Shown: positions 46,717 to 58,538 of the stretch, in pieces
Layout: each line of letters begins with the position of its first letter
How positions within the stretch are numbered: the stretch's first letter is position 1
Origin: Hofstenia miamia
Taxonomy: Eukaryota; Xenacoelomorpha; Acoela
DNA: 64,000 bases
Assembly (NCBI GenBank): GCA_004352715.1
Contig: SCFE01000095.1
Location: 184,792 to 248,791 of the forward strand
Direction of reading: 5' to 3'
Program-made: the position numbers and the translations under genes
Notes under the pieces: model-generated
The model's database searches: none
What the model was told of the DNA's origin: nothing
Seen by the model: the letters and a program-made list of their open reading frames with translations, nothing else

Positions 46717-47840
46717 AAATTGAGAAATTAAGAAATATTTAGAATTATATCACTCATTGGACGAAAATTTTTATCAAAAATAATTAGAAACTGAATAAGA
46801 AACTTTTGGAACTAAAAACACCAAAATTTTTACCAAAATAAAGAAACTTTTAGAACTAACCCCTTCCCATAGTTTAAAAAAACGTGTAAGCAATTTATTT
46901 GTTGTCATTAGTGATTTCGGAAATAAATGACTATGATGCTATCGACAATTTACCTTCCTAAAAGTTACAAGAACAATATAAATCTAATTAAATGTTTATG
47001 AACTAACGTAAATAGTTAGAAAAAGTTTATCAAACTGGCAATTACAAATATCTCAATTGGCAAATATTGTAAGCTTTAGTTTAGTCTTGATTATTTCTAA
47101 ATTCAAATGAATGTTGACAAACTTTCTACTTAATTATTGTTATATAGACTGTATATGGATTGTATTATTCATTTTATTACAAAAATTAAATACAATTATT
47201 AATCTTGCAAGAAAAAAACCACTAGTAACTCAAGTTCATCCAATACAATGGATGGTGTAATACAAAATTGAGAGCATAGAAATTAGTGTTAGACACATGG
47301 TCAAGTGAGTGGACAGCTTCAATTAGAACAATCTGTTGAAGCTTGTTGAATTTCGCACTACTGAGAGCGCTGGAGATAGCAATATATAAATAATCCTAAA
47401 ATAATGTTTTTCTATCTCATTAAAACACAAGTTTCACATCAACCAGCGCAATTGGACAGCTGTCCAAAGTGTGACAGACGTATTTGATGGGACTTCACGC
47501 AGCCGTGGAACGCAATTAAACGCAGCGTGTAACCACGCTTGTTCACATTTGTTTTATAGAATTTCTTTTTAATACAATGTGTACGTTTCAGTGGCTAGTA
47601 CACACACAGCTTGTAGCGGGGACAGACAGCTGGGTTTACACTTTCGCTTTTACCTACTACGTTTTGTTATGTAATAACTGCAAGGGAATTCTTTGTTCTA
47701 AGAAGATACAATTAAGTTTTGTTGGCAATCAATTATATGTCAGTTGCAACTATAATTAATAGGAATTATATGGCCATTAGGATATCAGTGCTATTCAATT
47801 TTCAATTCAAGTACTTCCGTTATAAGTACTTCCGGATTCA
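46717..47840. other. Non-coding stretch with a GC-richer patch
   Basis: 47440-47540 and its continuation to about 47640 are GC-richer than the flanks and contain the perfect palindrome TTGGACAGCTGTCCAA (47452-47467), a second CAGCTG and AAGTGTGAC. A possible enhancer; no gene. Confidence 0.45.
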
Positions 47841-47848
47841 GGTCAGGT

Positions 47849-48562
47849 CAGGGATCGTTAGATTTTAATCGCGATTAATCGTATGAAAAAAAATTTTGGC
47901 GATAGATTAATCGTAATCGCTGCTGCCAGGAGATTAATAATCGTGATTAATCGTCGATTAATCTTTTTCTGATTAAAAATATTGAAAATACAATCTATCA
48001 ATTGAAAGATATTCAAAATAGAAAATATCAACTATTATTGTTATTTGAGATTATTTCCTGAAGTCATTTTACTCCACATAATTATTATTATTATTATTAT
48101 TATTACATGTGCTTGTTAGGATAAAGAAATATTTTGATCTCTAAGTCGAGGGGTAATAAACGATTTTGGAAATCAGATAGAGCATAACCAGCTTTGCTGA
48201 ACAGTCTCTCAACCTGATTAGAAGTTGGCGAGATAAAATCGAGGATCCTTATATATAATTAGGCGACATCCGACGCTTCCTAATAAATGTTAGATGCCTA
48301 ATCATCACGCTCTTCTTCTATGTCCGGTGTTAAGGTTTTCTTTTGTAAAACATATGACACAAGAATAGTGGCCATAGATAAGATATCAAACCGAAAATGA
48401 CAACACCTAACTGAATGCATAAACATCGACTTAATTAGAATAATCTAGATTAATCGAACACGTTGTTTGCGATTAATCTAATCTACTTGACCAACACGAT
48501 AGATTAATCCATCCGATTAATCTCGATTAATCGTGTTGACGATTAATCATGTTGGATCCCTG
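47849..48562 (-). mobile_element. hAT-superfamily transposon, 714 bp, with 8-bp TSD
   Basis: The element starts CAGGGATCG and ends GGATCCCTG, so the termini are CAGGGATC in both orientations. It is flanked by the exact 8-bp duplication GGTCAGGT (47841-47848 and 48563-48570), diagnostic of hAT. Both subterminal regions carry many GATTAATC/CGATTAAT copies, the kind of clustered motif hAT transposases bind. Inside, on the minus strand, is the C-terminal end of a hAT transposase (about 48085-48255). At 714 bp it is a deletion derivative of an autonomous element. Confidence 0.93.
48085..48255 (-). pseudogene. hAT transposase C-terminal dimerisation domain remnant
   Basis: The frame reads LYIRILDFISPTSNQVERLF then SKAGYALSDFQNRLLPLDL and IFLYPNKHM, then a stop. 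N-x-x-V-E-R-L-F-S-x-A-G and the final L-x-x-N are the conserved end of the hAT dimerisation domain. Upstream in the same frame are stops, so only the last ~50 residues survive. A (TTA)n run follows at 48081-48105. Confidence 0.85.
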
Positions 48563-48563
48563 G

Positions 48564-49663
48564 GTCAGGTCGAGTCGGTTTAAGTACTATTTCCAAATTC
48601 AGGAACAAATTAAGGTTCTAATAATTATTTTGTATATAATTTAATCCTCACAGAAAAGTTGAATGGATAAACTGAAATTAATCTAACAAAAATCCGAATG
48701 CTTTTTTTAAGTTTTCCATTGGATTCACTCGTAATGTGGACGAATTTTATTAATTCATGAAATGTAAAAAGTAAGAGATCTTGGAGTTGAAATAATTACT
48801 AGGAACGGAAGAATTTATGAACATTTATTGTTTATAAGATAATTATGCTAAATACTGTAAACTTATGTCATAAGATAATCACATTAAGCTTAGAAAGTTG
48901 AAGAATGTGTGTCCTTTATTCTAAACTAATCGAGGAGAAACAAATTTTGATTGTTCTAAAGTTAAACTTAAATAGTCTATCATCATTTTAAAAAATAAAC
49001 CAGTTCTTCCCAAATTTCTAAAAAATTTCTCCAAGCCTATTAGGAAATTTAGTTATATCCATTAGTAAATGTACGCGAATGTAGGCTATAGTTCAAAATT
49101 TGCACTAAGGAGTATACTATCACTTAAAAAGAGGAAGTATTTTACTTTGAAAATTGTTGGACTGCTTTAGGTTACTTGTGCCTTAATTCAAATTTAGAAA
49201 AAATTATCTGCAAGCTTTTTTATTTTTTGTATTAGTAATGATAAAATTCCAAAATGTCCCCATGATATAAATTCTATAGCAAAATGTTAATAACAAATTT
49301 GTAATCTAGTTATAACATTTCATTAATATAAAGCTAAGTTAATTCATTTTGTTATTTGGTGAAGCTAAGAAAAGAGCTACTAACAGTGATCCAGTACCAC
49401 CAATTGTAGTGCTCCCATTTCCTGTGTATGGCTCTATAATGCATAAGTATTACCTACCAGAAAGCTCAAATGTTACACATATGTAATTGACAAACGCTGT
49501 TTCAAACATTTAGTAAGTGCCAAAACTAGATTTCCCATGTACATTTATATTTCGTCATTTTGTGGATTTTTGGAAATTTTTTATCTGACACCAATACGTC
49601 AATTTAAAATTTAATCAACTAACACCATCAGATACAATATTTCAAAAAACGATCTATAAATAA
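48564..49663 (+). repeat. 1,100-bp tandem duplication, copy 1
   Basis: Identical by eye to 49664-50762, with a constant offset of 1,100 and no indels. It begins one base inside the right target duplication of the hAT element (at GTCAGGT). The unit is non-coding as far as I can see. Confidence 0.95.
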
Positions 49664-50762
49664 GTCAGGTCGAGTCGGTTTAAGTACTATTTCCAAATTC
49701 AGGAACAAATTAAGGTTCTAATAATTATTTTGTATATAATTTAATCCTCACAGAAAAGTTGAATGGATAAACTGAAATTAATCTAACAAAAATCCGAATG
49801 CTTTTTTTAAGTTTTCCATTGGATTCACTCGTAATGTGGACGAATTTTATTAATTCATGAAATGTAAAAAGTAAGAGATCTTGGAGTTGAAATAATTACT
49901 AGGAACGGAAGAATTTATGAACATTTATTGTTTATAAGATAATTATGCTAAATACTGTAAACTTATGTCATAAGATAATCACATTAAGCTTAGAAAGTTG
50001 AAGAATGTGTGTCCTTTATTCTAAACTAATCGAGGAGAAACAAATTTTGATTGTTCTAAAGTTAAACTTAAATAGTCTATCATCATTTTAAAAAATAAAC
50101 CAGTTCTTCCCAAATTTCTAAAAAATTTCTCCAAGCCTATTAGGAAATTTAGTTATATCCATTAGTAAATGTACGCGAATGTAGGCTATAGTTCAAAATT
50201 TGCACTAAGGAGTATACTATCACTTAAAAAGAGGAAGTATTTTACTTTGAAAATTGTTGGACTGCTTTAGGTTACTTGTGCCTTAATTCAAATTTAGAAA
50301 AAATTATCTGCAAGCTTTTTTATTTTTTGTATTAGTAATGATAAAATTCCAAAATGTCCCCATGATATAAATTCTATAGCAAAATGTTAATAACAAATTT
50401 GTAATCTAGTTATAACATTTCATTAATATAAAGCTAAGTTAATTCATTTTGTTATTTGGTGAAGCTAAGAAAAGAGCTACTAACAGTGATCCAGTACCAC
50501 CAATTGTAGTGCTCCCATTTCCTGTGTATGGCTCTATAATGCATAAGTATTACCTACCAGAAAGCTCAAATGTTACACATATGTAATTGACAAACGCTGT
50601 TTCAAACATTTAGTAAGTGCCAAAACTAGATTTCCCATGTACATTTATATTTCGTCATTTTGTGGATTTTTGGAAATTTTTTATCTGACACCAATACGTC
50701 AATTTAAAATTTAATCAACTAACACCATCAGATACAATATTTCAAAAAACGATCTATAAATA
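49664..50762 (+). repeat. 1,100-bp tandem duplication, copy 2
   Basis: Second copy of the unit at 48564. It starts GTCAGGTCGAGTCGG, lacks the hAT element before it, and diverges after GATCTATAAATA at 50762. No gene recognised inside. Confidence 0.95.
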
Positions 50763-52227
50763 TAACCGTTAGAATAAAACTGAAGTCAATAGCGCAAATG
50801 TCAGAAATTTCAGTACTTATGCTTTGTAAATAATTTTAGAAATTTGTACATATTATTTGTATTTTGCTCATTGCCTAAATTTTGACAGTGACATTTAAAT
50901 ATAATTATCTACCACTAGCATTCAATATGAATATTTGATATAAAATAATATATGACTATTATTATAGATATTAATGTGGTGAAGATTAACCTTATTTGTC
51001 ATAAGAAGATTCATTCCGCCTCTTGTAAACTTTTTTAAGTTTGAATTTTCTGCAAATCCTGATATACCTGTGCTTTTCTGACGTTGCAGTAATTTCAACC
51101 AGTGTTTCTCTTGCAATAAGACTTTTGTCAACATTTTATTCAACATTTTAAAAATTTCATATTACGTTTTCCATGACTAATATTTTTGTTCACCATTTCA
51201 AAATTTTTTTATCTGTTGTAAAATAAAATACATCCCAAGAATGCATTAATCAGGTTTTGTCAACTGAGAAACAATCATAACATTTAGCCCATTGAAAGAT
51301 CACAAAGTCACCACTTTTTTCACCTACCAATAAAATGATAATGTCATCAGTGTAATATGAGGTCATCAGCTAACTACGCGTTTTATTTTGTAGAGGAAAG
51401 ACTATTTTTTATCAACAATGGCTTATGAAAGAATATTTAGAAGAATAATTTTATTAAGAGCGCTGAATCAACACCCTTCTTTGAGTTCAACAGAGAAAAT
51501 TAATGTGTATCAAATATAGAGTATATATGTATGAAAATACCCTAAGAAGTTCTTATCATAAGCACTACTCAAAATTTAGAAAACTTAAGCTACCTAAATA
51601 TATTGACAATAATAAAATTTAAGCATTGTATTAAAAAACTTTAAATTTTACTTTTTCCCAAAACATTTAAAATTGGTTTTATTTATTATGCTGTGCTTAT
51701 GTAATCATAAGTTGAATGCATTTTTGCTAAAAGAATTTTAAAAAAAAATTATCAAAAAATAAATACCCTTAATAGAATTTGTTGTAGTAGATTAAGATTT
51801 TCTCAGATTTTGAAAATATTTATCTCTAAAATTCTAGTTTTTAGTACAGAATGAATTATATTTGATCATCAGCTTTTAATATATTTTTTTTATCTATGTT
51901 ATCGTTACTTCAGAAGAACTCTAAGTTTCACAAAATAGAGCTGATTCAATGTCATTACGATGATAGAAAATTTCTTTGTTCTACTTTGTTTATTCAAATT
52001 AACTAAGCACCCTGGAATGATAAGGAACATCATTGCATGGAAAATGAATCAGTAATAAAAAAGCCAAAGCAAGATATTGGAACAACTAAATCCAAAAAAC
52101 CATAGTTGAGATGTTAAATAATAATAACTTAAAAAGTGACGTTTTGAAATGCAACTTGTGTAATAATCCTCTTAATATTATGACTTTAAAAAACAAATGA
52201 TATAATTAGCCAGCTTATGTCAAACCA
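50763..52227. other. Non-coding AT-rich stretch
   Basis: No supported gene. Confidence 0.6.
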
Positions 52228-52230
52228 TTA

Positions 52231-52360
52231 AAAAGGGTACTACAATGACGATTTTGTCCAAACGTTTGTCAGGATTTCTGTGTGCTATATTGCAGATTTT
52301 CGTTTAAACGAACATCTGGATAACAGCATCCACAAAAATCGCTAGTGTAGCACCCCCCCG
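52231..52360. mobile_element. Small Harbinger-like MITE, 130 bp
   Basis: Flanked by TTA duplications (52228-52230 and 52361-52363). The ends GGTACTACAATGACGATTTT and, in reverse complement, GGTGCTACACTAGCGATTTT are imperfect inverted repeats related to the GCTACACGAACGATTTT motif of the element at 32664-34034. An older, more diverged member of that group. Confidence 0.65.
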
Positions 52361-52559
52361 TTAAATTATATAAATAGCAGGTAGTTACTATTAATCACTT
52401 GAGAAGTATCTAAATATGAGCTAACCTACCCTTGAAAATTTTCAAAATAATAAAAATAATTTATTTTCAAAACTTTGTATAATACAAAAAAGTATAAAAA
52501 TACTTATTAAGGTTTAAAGTAAATTGTGTTCTTTAATTCCATTTAGTTGCAAATTGATA

Positions 52560-53000
52560 TTATTTAGTTACAGATTTTTTTCTTTGAATATCCAAATAAG
52601 TTCTTTTCTTTGGTGATAATTCTAATTTAATATTTTTCTTAAATTCTTTAAAATTAGATTCTTCTTTAATTTCTGGTAATAATCTGTTCTACAGATCTAT
52701 TCAGTAATTAATAAAACAGTTCTTCATGATTCGTTTTCTAAATTTAAATTTTCTATAGCACTTAGTTCTAAAATGGAATTTTGATGAAATATCTTTGTTT
52801 GATCTAATTTTGAAAAATATTTGTAATGATTTTAGTTTTGTAGATAGTCTAATAATTACAGACAGTTCTGAAATAGTGTGGTTTGTTGGTTTAATTGAAA
52901 AACCAAAAATATGTTTGCAAGAAAAAGATAAACTTAGAATTCGTAAGCGAATTCTCAACAAAAAATTAAATCAAAGTGACCTGTGTAATTTAGGACATAT
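52560..53000 (-). mobile_element. 3' end of the 32-35 kb non-LTR retrotransposon family
   Basis: The minus-strand frame SNKDISSKFHFRTKCYRKFK then FRKRIMKNCFINY, and after a stop or frameshift NRLLPEIKEESNFKEFKKNI, aligns with YHKIKFKTKIFEKLFTNFKI and KLHPDIKEERNFNKFKKN at 32.1-32.4 kb. This is the C-terminal tail of the same RT family, heavily 5'-truncated as is usual for non-LTR copies. Confidence 0.65.
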
Positions 53001-53552
53001 TAAATAAAGGGAAATTTGCAATGCTTCTCGAGTTAATTCACTCTTGCCAAATAATTTTTGGACTAATTCTGTAATTTGAGATGACGAAGTTTTACATAAT
53101 TTCTGCCTCGAAAATAACTTCCTAAACACAATTTACATAAAACTAAGTTTAAAAATTGTTAAATAGCTTGGAGAATGAAAATTTCCTTCACAGACCACAA
53201 TTAGCAACACATAATTTACTGAACCATAATTCGGAATTAGTGTACGTTTGCCAATGAATTGTAATTTCTAATAAATTTATGATTCCAAAACTGAAATTTC
53301 CTTTGTTGCTTAAAATAGATTCTGGCATTCCATAATCAAGTATACATTTAGTATCAATAAATGTCTTTACAAATATGAAAAGTGATCTCTATAGGATGCT
53401 TTTTGAAACTAGCATGTCTTCATCAATAAACTGCATTTTAACAGATTTTTAAAATTGAAAACTACTTATGCAGAATTGAAAAGCAATACTATGAGGTTAT
53501 AGTTCATGCTAACATTTTATATTTAGTTTCACGAATGCAGTATTAATCTTTG

Positions 53553-53560
<8 letters not shown>
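53001..53560. other. Non-coding AT-rich stretch
   Basis: I see nothing supported. Confidence 0.6.

Positions 53561-53583
<23 letters not shown>
53561..53583. repeat. (TA)n microsatellite
   Basis: About 12 AT units. Confidence 0.95.
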
Positions 53584-53671
53584 CTGATAAGTATTGGTGT
53601 TGTATTGACATGCATAACTGACTCAGCTTTTTATAATTTGAATCGATTTTTCACTCACATCCAATGTTTAG

Positions 53672-53796
53672 CGTTTACTGCATTTGAAGTCTCAAACAGA
53701 TATGTGATAAAGAACATTATGGGTCAACAAGTCTATTTCGCATTTGAAGAGTCAGGTACCTGTATGAGACAGTGTTGCGGACCACAGCGGGGATTC
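53672..53796 (+). pseudogene. Isolated phospholipid scramblase-like exon
   Basis: The frame reads FTAFEVSNRYVIKNIMGQQV then YFAFEESGTCMRQCCGPQRG F. It matches the scramblase (PLSCR) core, where F-E-x-x-N-x-Y-x-I-K-N-x-x-G-Q-x-V-Y-F-A-x-E-E is followed by a C-x-R-x-C-C-G-P-x-R-x-F cysteine block. Scramblases are calcium-responsive membrane proteins, and this block lies in the N-terminal half of the conserved domain. An acceptor-like TTTAG ends at 53671, directly before the homology. No GT donor follows RGF: the frame runs into ILSPQRFMLIF and a stop at 53847. No other scramblase exon was found in the window. Either an orphan or decayed exon, or part of a gene with very distant exons. Confidence 0.6.
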
Positions 53797-53847
53797 ATTC
53801 TTTCTCCACAAAGATTTATGCTTATTTTTTCAATATTTCCTTATTGA

Positions 53848-55239
53848 AATCTATAGTTTACTGACATAACCCAAAAATTTTCTTTAAATCAAAATTGAAA
53901 TTATTGCAACAAAAATACATTTAATGCATATTTTACTTAAATTTTATTTGCACAGAGGCAAGAATAATGGTCTGAAATCAACGCGTTAGTTGTGATACAT
54001 TATACGTCACAATAACTCCATTTACTAAGTTCTGCCAATCTGCTTGAAATTATACCAAGCAAATTAACATTGGCGCTTAATTGAGAAATTGCCGAACGTA
54101 TCAAACATCCTAAAAATTTTGCTAACTTAACATAGTAACTAAGCATATTTGTTTGATGCTCAAAAAATATAACAAAATCTTCGAGTAAGATCGGCGAAAA
54201 TTGTAACACGAGATTTTCATTTGTTTCATGGGAAAATAATAGCCTTTTCATTTAATAAATTATCATACTTCGAGGTATGAAATTGCAATTCTAAAATCCT
54301 ATAAGCATGAATTATTCCATGAAAGTCCTCTTAATAGTTCGGTGAAATTATTTTTACATAATGGTTTTTGAATCATTTCTTAAAATAATGACTTGAAATT
54401 ATTCGTTTTACTAATGAACGAACATTCCGAATTCGATAGATGGCGTTCTTTTACAGTTAATATGTTTTCGTTCAAACTCTAATTGTATGGATTTTTGATT
54501 AATAACGCTAAAAAATTTTAAAGTAGAAAATTACTAATTGGTAGTTGTTTGTAATGATTTCTACCACATAATTGCTATGTTATAAAGAGGCTCTTATAGC
54601 AGAATTTCCGTGGGCTGTTCAGTGGCGTACGCAAGAGGGACATAGTCGAATGTCTCCCTCTTCAGGTTTTTCTAATTGATTTTGATTTTCTAAGTAAAAA
54701 TATTTTCAGTGAAAATTTTAAAAAACTTAAAAACTAAGGTCATAAAATGCATTTTTAGGATCTATTATTTCAATATTTTTAAAAATGTTCGCCAGGCATT
54801 GCCCCGCTTTTGGTCACTTACTTGATCACTACTAAGATGTCCTCCCTGTAAGAAATCCCGCGTATGTCCTCGTGCTATTCGAGAACGGTGCACGGTGCAT
54901 GGTGAGGTGCCTTAACACCGTCTGGTTTAATGCAATGTGGAGAGTTTACGCATCCATATTTGGAAAATATACCCCTTCGTTTGTCGCATAATGTTGAATA
55001 AATTGAAAGCCTGCATATAATAAACTAAAGTAGTGGAACAGTAAATATAACAATGCATTGCATGTTACTAAAAAGAAAGCTTAGTTTAAATTTTTTTATT
55101 CATAGTGATGATTTGGGAAAAAGGGACAACTTCACCAACATAAATAGTAGTAGGCTTGAAATATATTTTTAGTGCTTATTAAGTTTTAAAATCTTACAAT
55201 AGCAATAATAAATATATTCATTTTCAAATATGATAGTTT
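53848..55239. other. Non-coding stretch with hAT-like terminus motif
   Basis: CAGTGGCGTACGCAAGAGGG at 54610 resembles the common hAT MITE terminus CAGTGGCGTA. GCGTATGTCC near 54861 could be a decayed partner, but no 8-bp duplication is visible. No gene. Confidence 0.4.
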
Positions 55240-55940
55240 TTTGCCTTTGATGGGTGCTTCATGGGGCTTTTCAGAGCAAAAACCCTTGAAAGAAGATCAT
55301 TGATCTTATTGTTAATATCTGTATATATAATTGCCTTTGATTTTGATAGTGAGACTAAAAATCTAGTCAAAGCAACATCAGTAACATATTTGGGAGTGGT
55401 AATCGACAGCAACCTAGACTTCGGAGAGTTCATGAATGGTAAGATCAATAAGTTATCTAAAAAAAAGTTAGAAATGTCACACAAGATAAATCAGCAATCT
55501 ATGCATGTGTTGTTAGCAATTTAGTATGTCTAATAAGGAGAGAATAAATAGGCTTTTAACTGGTCTATTAGTATAATGTACAGAATCAATAGACAACAGA
55601 CAGGTGCAAAGCTGCAATCATTAGCGATTTTATCTCCAGAATTTAACATAAAGTATCACAGTTCAGTAAACTTGTTTAAATATATAGATAACATATCTGA
55701 AGGAAATAGCTTCCTGAAGGATTTCATCGAATACAATAGAAGAGCGAACACGTGTATTAACAAGGTAAAAACTAAAAACAAATTCTGGAAATATTCATTT
55801 ACTACTACCACTTGCTCTCTGTGGAATGAGCTCCAAATCAACATCCGCGAAGCAAAAAACTTAAACTTATTTAAAAAGCTACTCAAGCATAATCTAATTA
55901 GCAAACAAAAGATATTTGGCACCTCAAAAAATTAAATATA
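55240..55940 (+). mobile_element. Non-LTR retrotransposon 3' fragment
   Basis: The plus-strand frame at 55261-55524 has KATSVTYLGVVIDSNLDFGE and the NGKINKLSKKK thumb region. A second frame, 55576-55935, has FNIKYHSSVNLFKYIDNISE, FIEYNRRANTCINKVKTKNK and TCSLWNELQINIREAKNLNL F, the typical C-terminal tail of RT ORFs ending with a W-N-x-L-P-x-x-I-R-like block. Frames are broken between about 55500 and 55575, and the palm motifs are missing upstream. A dead 5'-truncated copy, from a family distinct from the other two in the window. Confidence 0.75.
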
Positions 55941-58333
55941 TGGCGAAATTTCTTGCAGTATTATTGTTCTTATTCTTTTTATTGTAAATATCATGAGAAT
56001 AATTGTGCATTTTTAACCTATTTTTATTTTGTAGCTTAGTTTATTTTTAAGTGTCCTGTTTGTTGTATGTATTGTCAATTTGTAAATATATTTATATGTA
56101 CATGTATACTGTAAATATTGTATATATATCTTTGCAAATTTGTAAATATGTGCAGCAGATGCGGATAGCAGGTAAACTAATAAAGCTATTGAAGAATAAC
56201 TTGATCAAATATTATCAATCGATGTGTAGTTTGTGATCACTTAAGCATTAAAACCTTTACAGAACCCTATATATTTTCTTTTATGTATTCGAGCAGCTCA
56301 GTTAACTCATCATAAAAAAGTCATATAGTAAAGCAAACTCTTAAGATGAATACCCATATAATATAAGCCTGTAAAGCAAGTATAAATGAGTAGAAGCACC
56401 ACGTAGTAGCTGAGGCTTTCCACGTGTTCATTGAAAGTGAAAGAAAACTTCTGGTTTAATAGCATCCTCAAAATTTAGCTAGATGAAATTCTATTGAAAG
56501 AAACTAGAGCAATTGGATTCAGTGCAATAATAAATTTTTTGTTCTATCAAAGTTTAGCTTAAAAAAACAAACATGTTTCAGCGCAATTAGATTCAAACGT
56601 TTTAATGAGATCATCTGTAACCTTAACCATGACTTTGTCACACAGCAAACAAAGGACTGTTGTATCAGATAACAAGGACGAGCACAACACAACAGGAACG
56701 TCATAAATTAATATTAAAAATTTTACATATTAGTAACGGAGATAAATATATCGGTAAAATTTTCTATTTAAATGAGAGAATGAATATATGTTTAGTATTC
56801 ATTAAATAGCAATTCAAAAAACACCAAATAATCGCAATTCTTTCTTAAACTAATTCATTTATATAAGAGAAAGCAGTTTCTAAGGATAGTCACACAAAAT
56901 AAAATTCTCTATTAAATAGTGCATTTAAATGGATTCGATTCCTATGCTGCGAAAAATCTTAAAAAATAGTTGTAACCATTGCAACTTTCCCAGGTAAATT
57001 CATTGGTAAGGAAAGAAAGAAATATGAATAGAATTTTGCAAAATTGAATTCAAAAATAAAGAAAGTAATAAAGCTGATGAATATCAATTTATCATATTTA
57101 TGAAGTATTGTTATTTTGTTTGAAAGTACAATTTTGCAAGACTTGTTACTACGCAACCCTCGTTCAGAAAAACTATGATCTGCAAAAAATAAAAAATATA
57201 CAGTACATGAGAGTTTTTCAAGTTCAACTATTAAATAAATTAAACAAAATATTATCCTTTTCTCTCTCGTGAACCCCAACAGAGATTTTATTTGCAATAA
57301 GGATAAAGCAAAATTCAAGAAACACTGAAATGATTTGCTTGTTCATAAACTTATTCGTTACCGAGCTTGGGCAACAAATTCAGAAAAAGTATTTTATACC
57401 AGTTATAGCTCATTAAGGATATTGCAAGATCCCATCCGTTATAATATTTCCTGTCTTTTACTTCCAATAATTACATGGCATAATTTATAATACATTTGAA
57501 AATATTATATATGATATCATGACGAGATTTCTTGCACCAAAGGCAAAATTGTAAAGATAAAATTTAAGCGTTAATAGTATTTTGAGGAATATTACAAATA
57601 GCAAAAAAATGGGAATATTTGTCCATCAATCCTTATGAACTGACACATTAAAAAAAGCAAATTCACATATTATTTCAACTCAAATGGGGAATTTTCATGA
57701 ATTGAGAAATCAAAAAATGATGAGGAGCTCTGTCATAAGTACTCCTTAGTCTAAGGACAAGAGAAATGCAGTCGAAATCAAACCCCATCAAAGGACCTGA
57801 ATGTTTCAATATTTTTTTAATAAAGAAGGCTCGGTAGACCCTCCAAATCTAAAAGCAAACTGGTTGTTGCCAAGCTATAAACTAAGCATTTATAGAACAG
57901 CTTCCATCTAAGTCAATGTGTATACTGATACACATAGATTATCAAAATAATTGAATAGGTGAAACTGTGGCCCAAAACTGCAATTTCCTAAAGTGTCATT
58001 TGCAGATGAGCGATTTCATATAAATTGACAGTTTCAGAACTAATTAATCTCTATTTCAATTTTTTGAAATTGTTTCTAATGATTTTGTTATTAACGCAAT
58101 CCGTAATCCTCCTTTGATACTTGAACTTCTGAAGCATGAAAATTCAAGAATTATAAATAAGAATTATAACAAAGTGCAGTAATTGATGTTTTGTTAATTC
58201 AATGGTCTATATGACCTCATTTCAGAAAACTTTACTTAGTAGTAAGAATAAGAATAGTTGCAGTAGTAGTAAGAAAATTATATGAAATATATCACGCTGT
58301 TCTCCAAAAACAACAATAATCATACACTTCCAT
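55941..58333. other. Non-coding AT-rich stretch
   Basis: The first few hundred bases may be the 3' UTR of the preceding retrotransposon. Otherwise no gene; the minus frame 56959-57318 is Phe/Leu/Ser/Ile-rich noise without a recognisable domain. Confidence 0.5.
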
Positions 58334-58352
58334 ATATATATATATATATATA
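58334..58352. repeat. (TA)n microsatellite
   Basis: About 9 AT units. Confidence 0.9.
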
Positions 58353-58507
58353 ATGACGTCATCACATCAGTAACAATGACAAAATAGTAAACACTTTACA
58401 TGTACTCACAGTTCTGTTTTTTTGAGAGAGAGAGATATTTTTTTCACCTTAATTGCAACCAAAGGAATGAAAAATATAAGGTAACAAATATAAACTACCA
58501 TTTACAA

Positions 58508-58509
<2 letters not shown>

Positions 58510-58536
<27 letters not shown>
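58510..58536. repeat. (TA)n microsatellite
   Basis: About 13 AT units, close to the apparent 3' end of the following retrotransposon. It could mark the element's end or its insertion site. Confidence 0.9.

Positions 58537-58538
<2 letters not shown>

Noticed and set aside
56959-57318. 119-codon minus frame as a membrane protein
   Set aside because: Phe/Leu/Ile-rich translation of AT-rich DNA, no family match, and short hydrophobic runs without topology.
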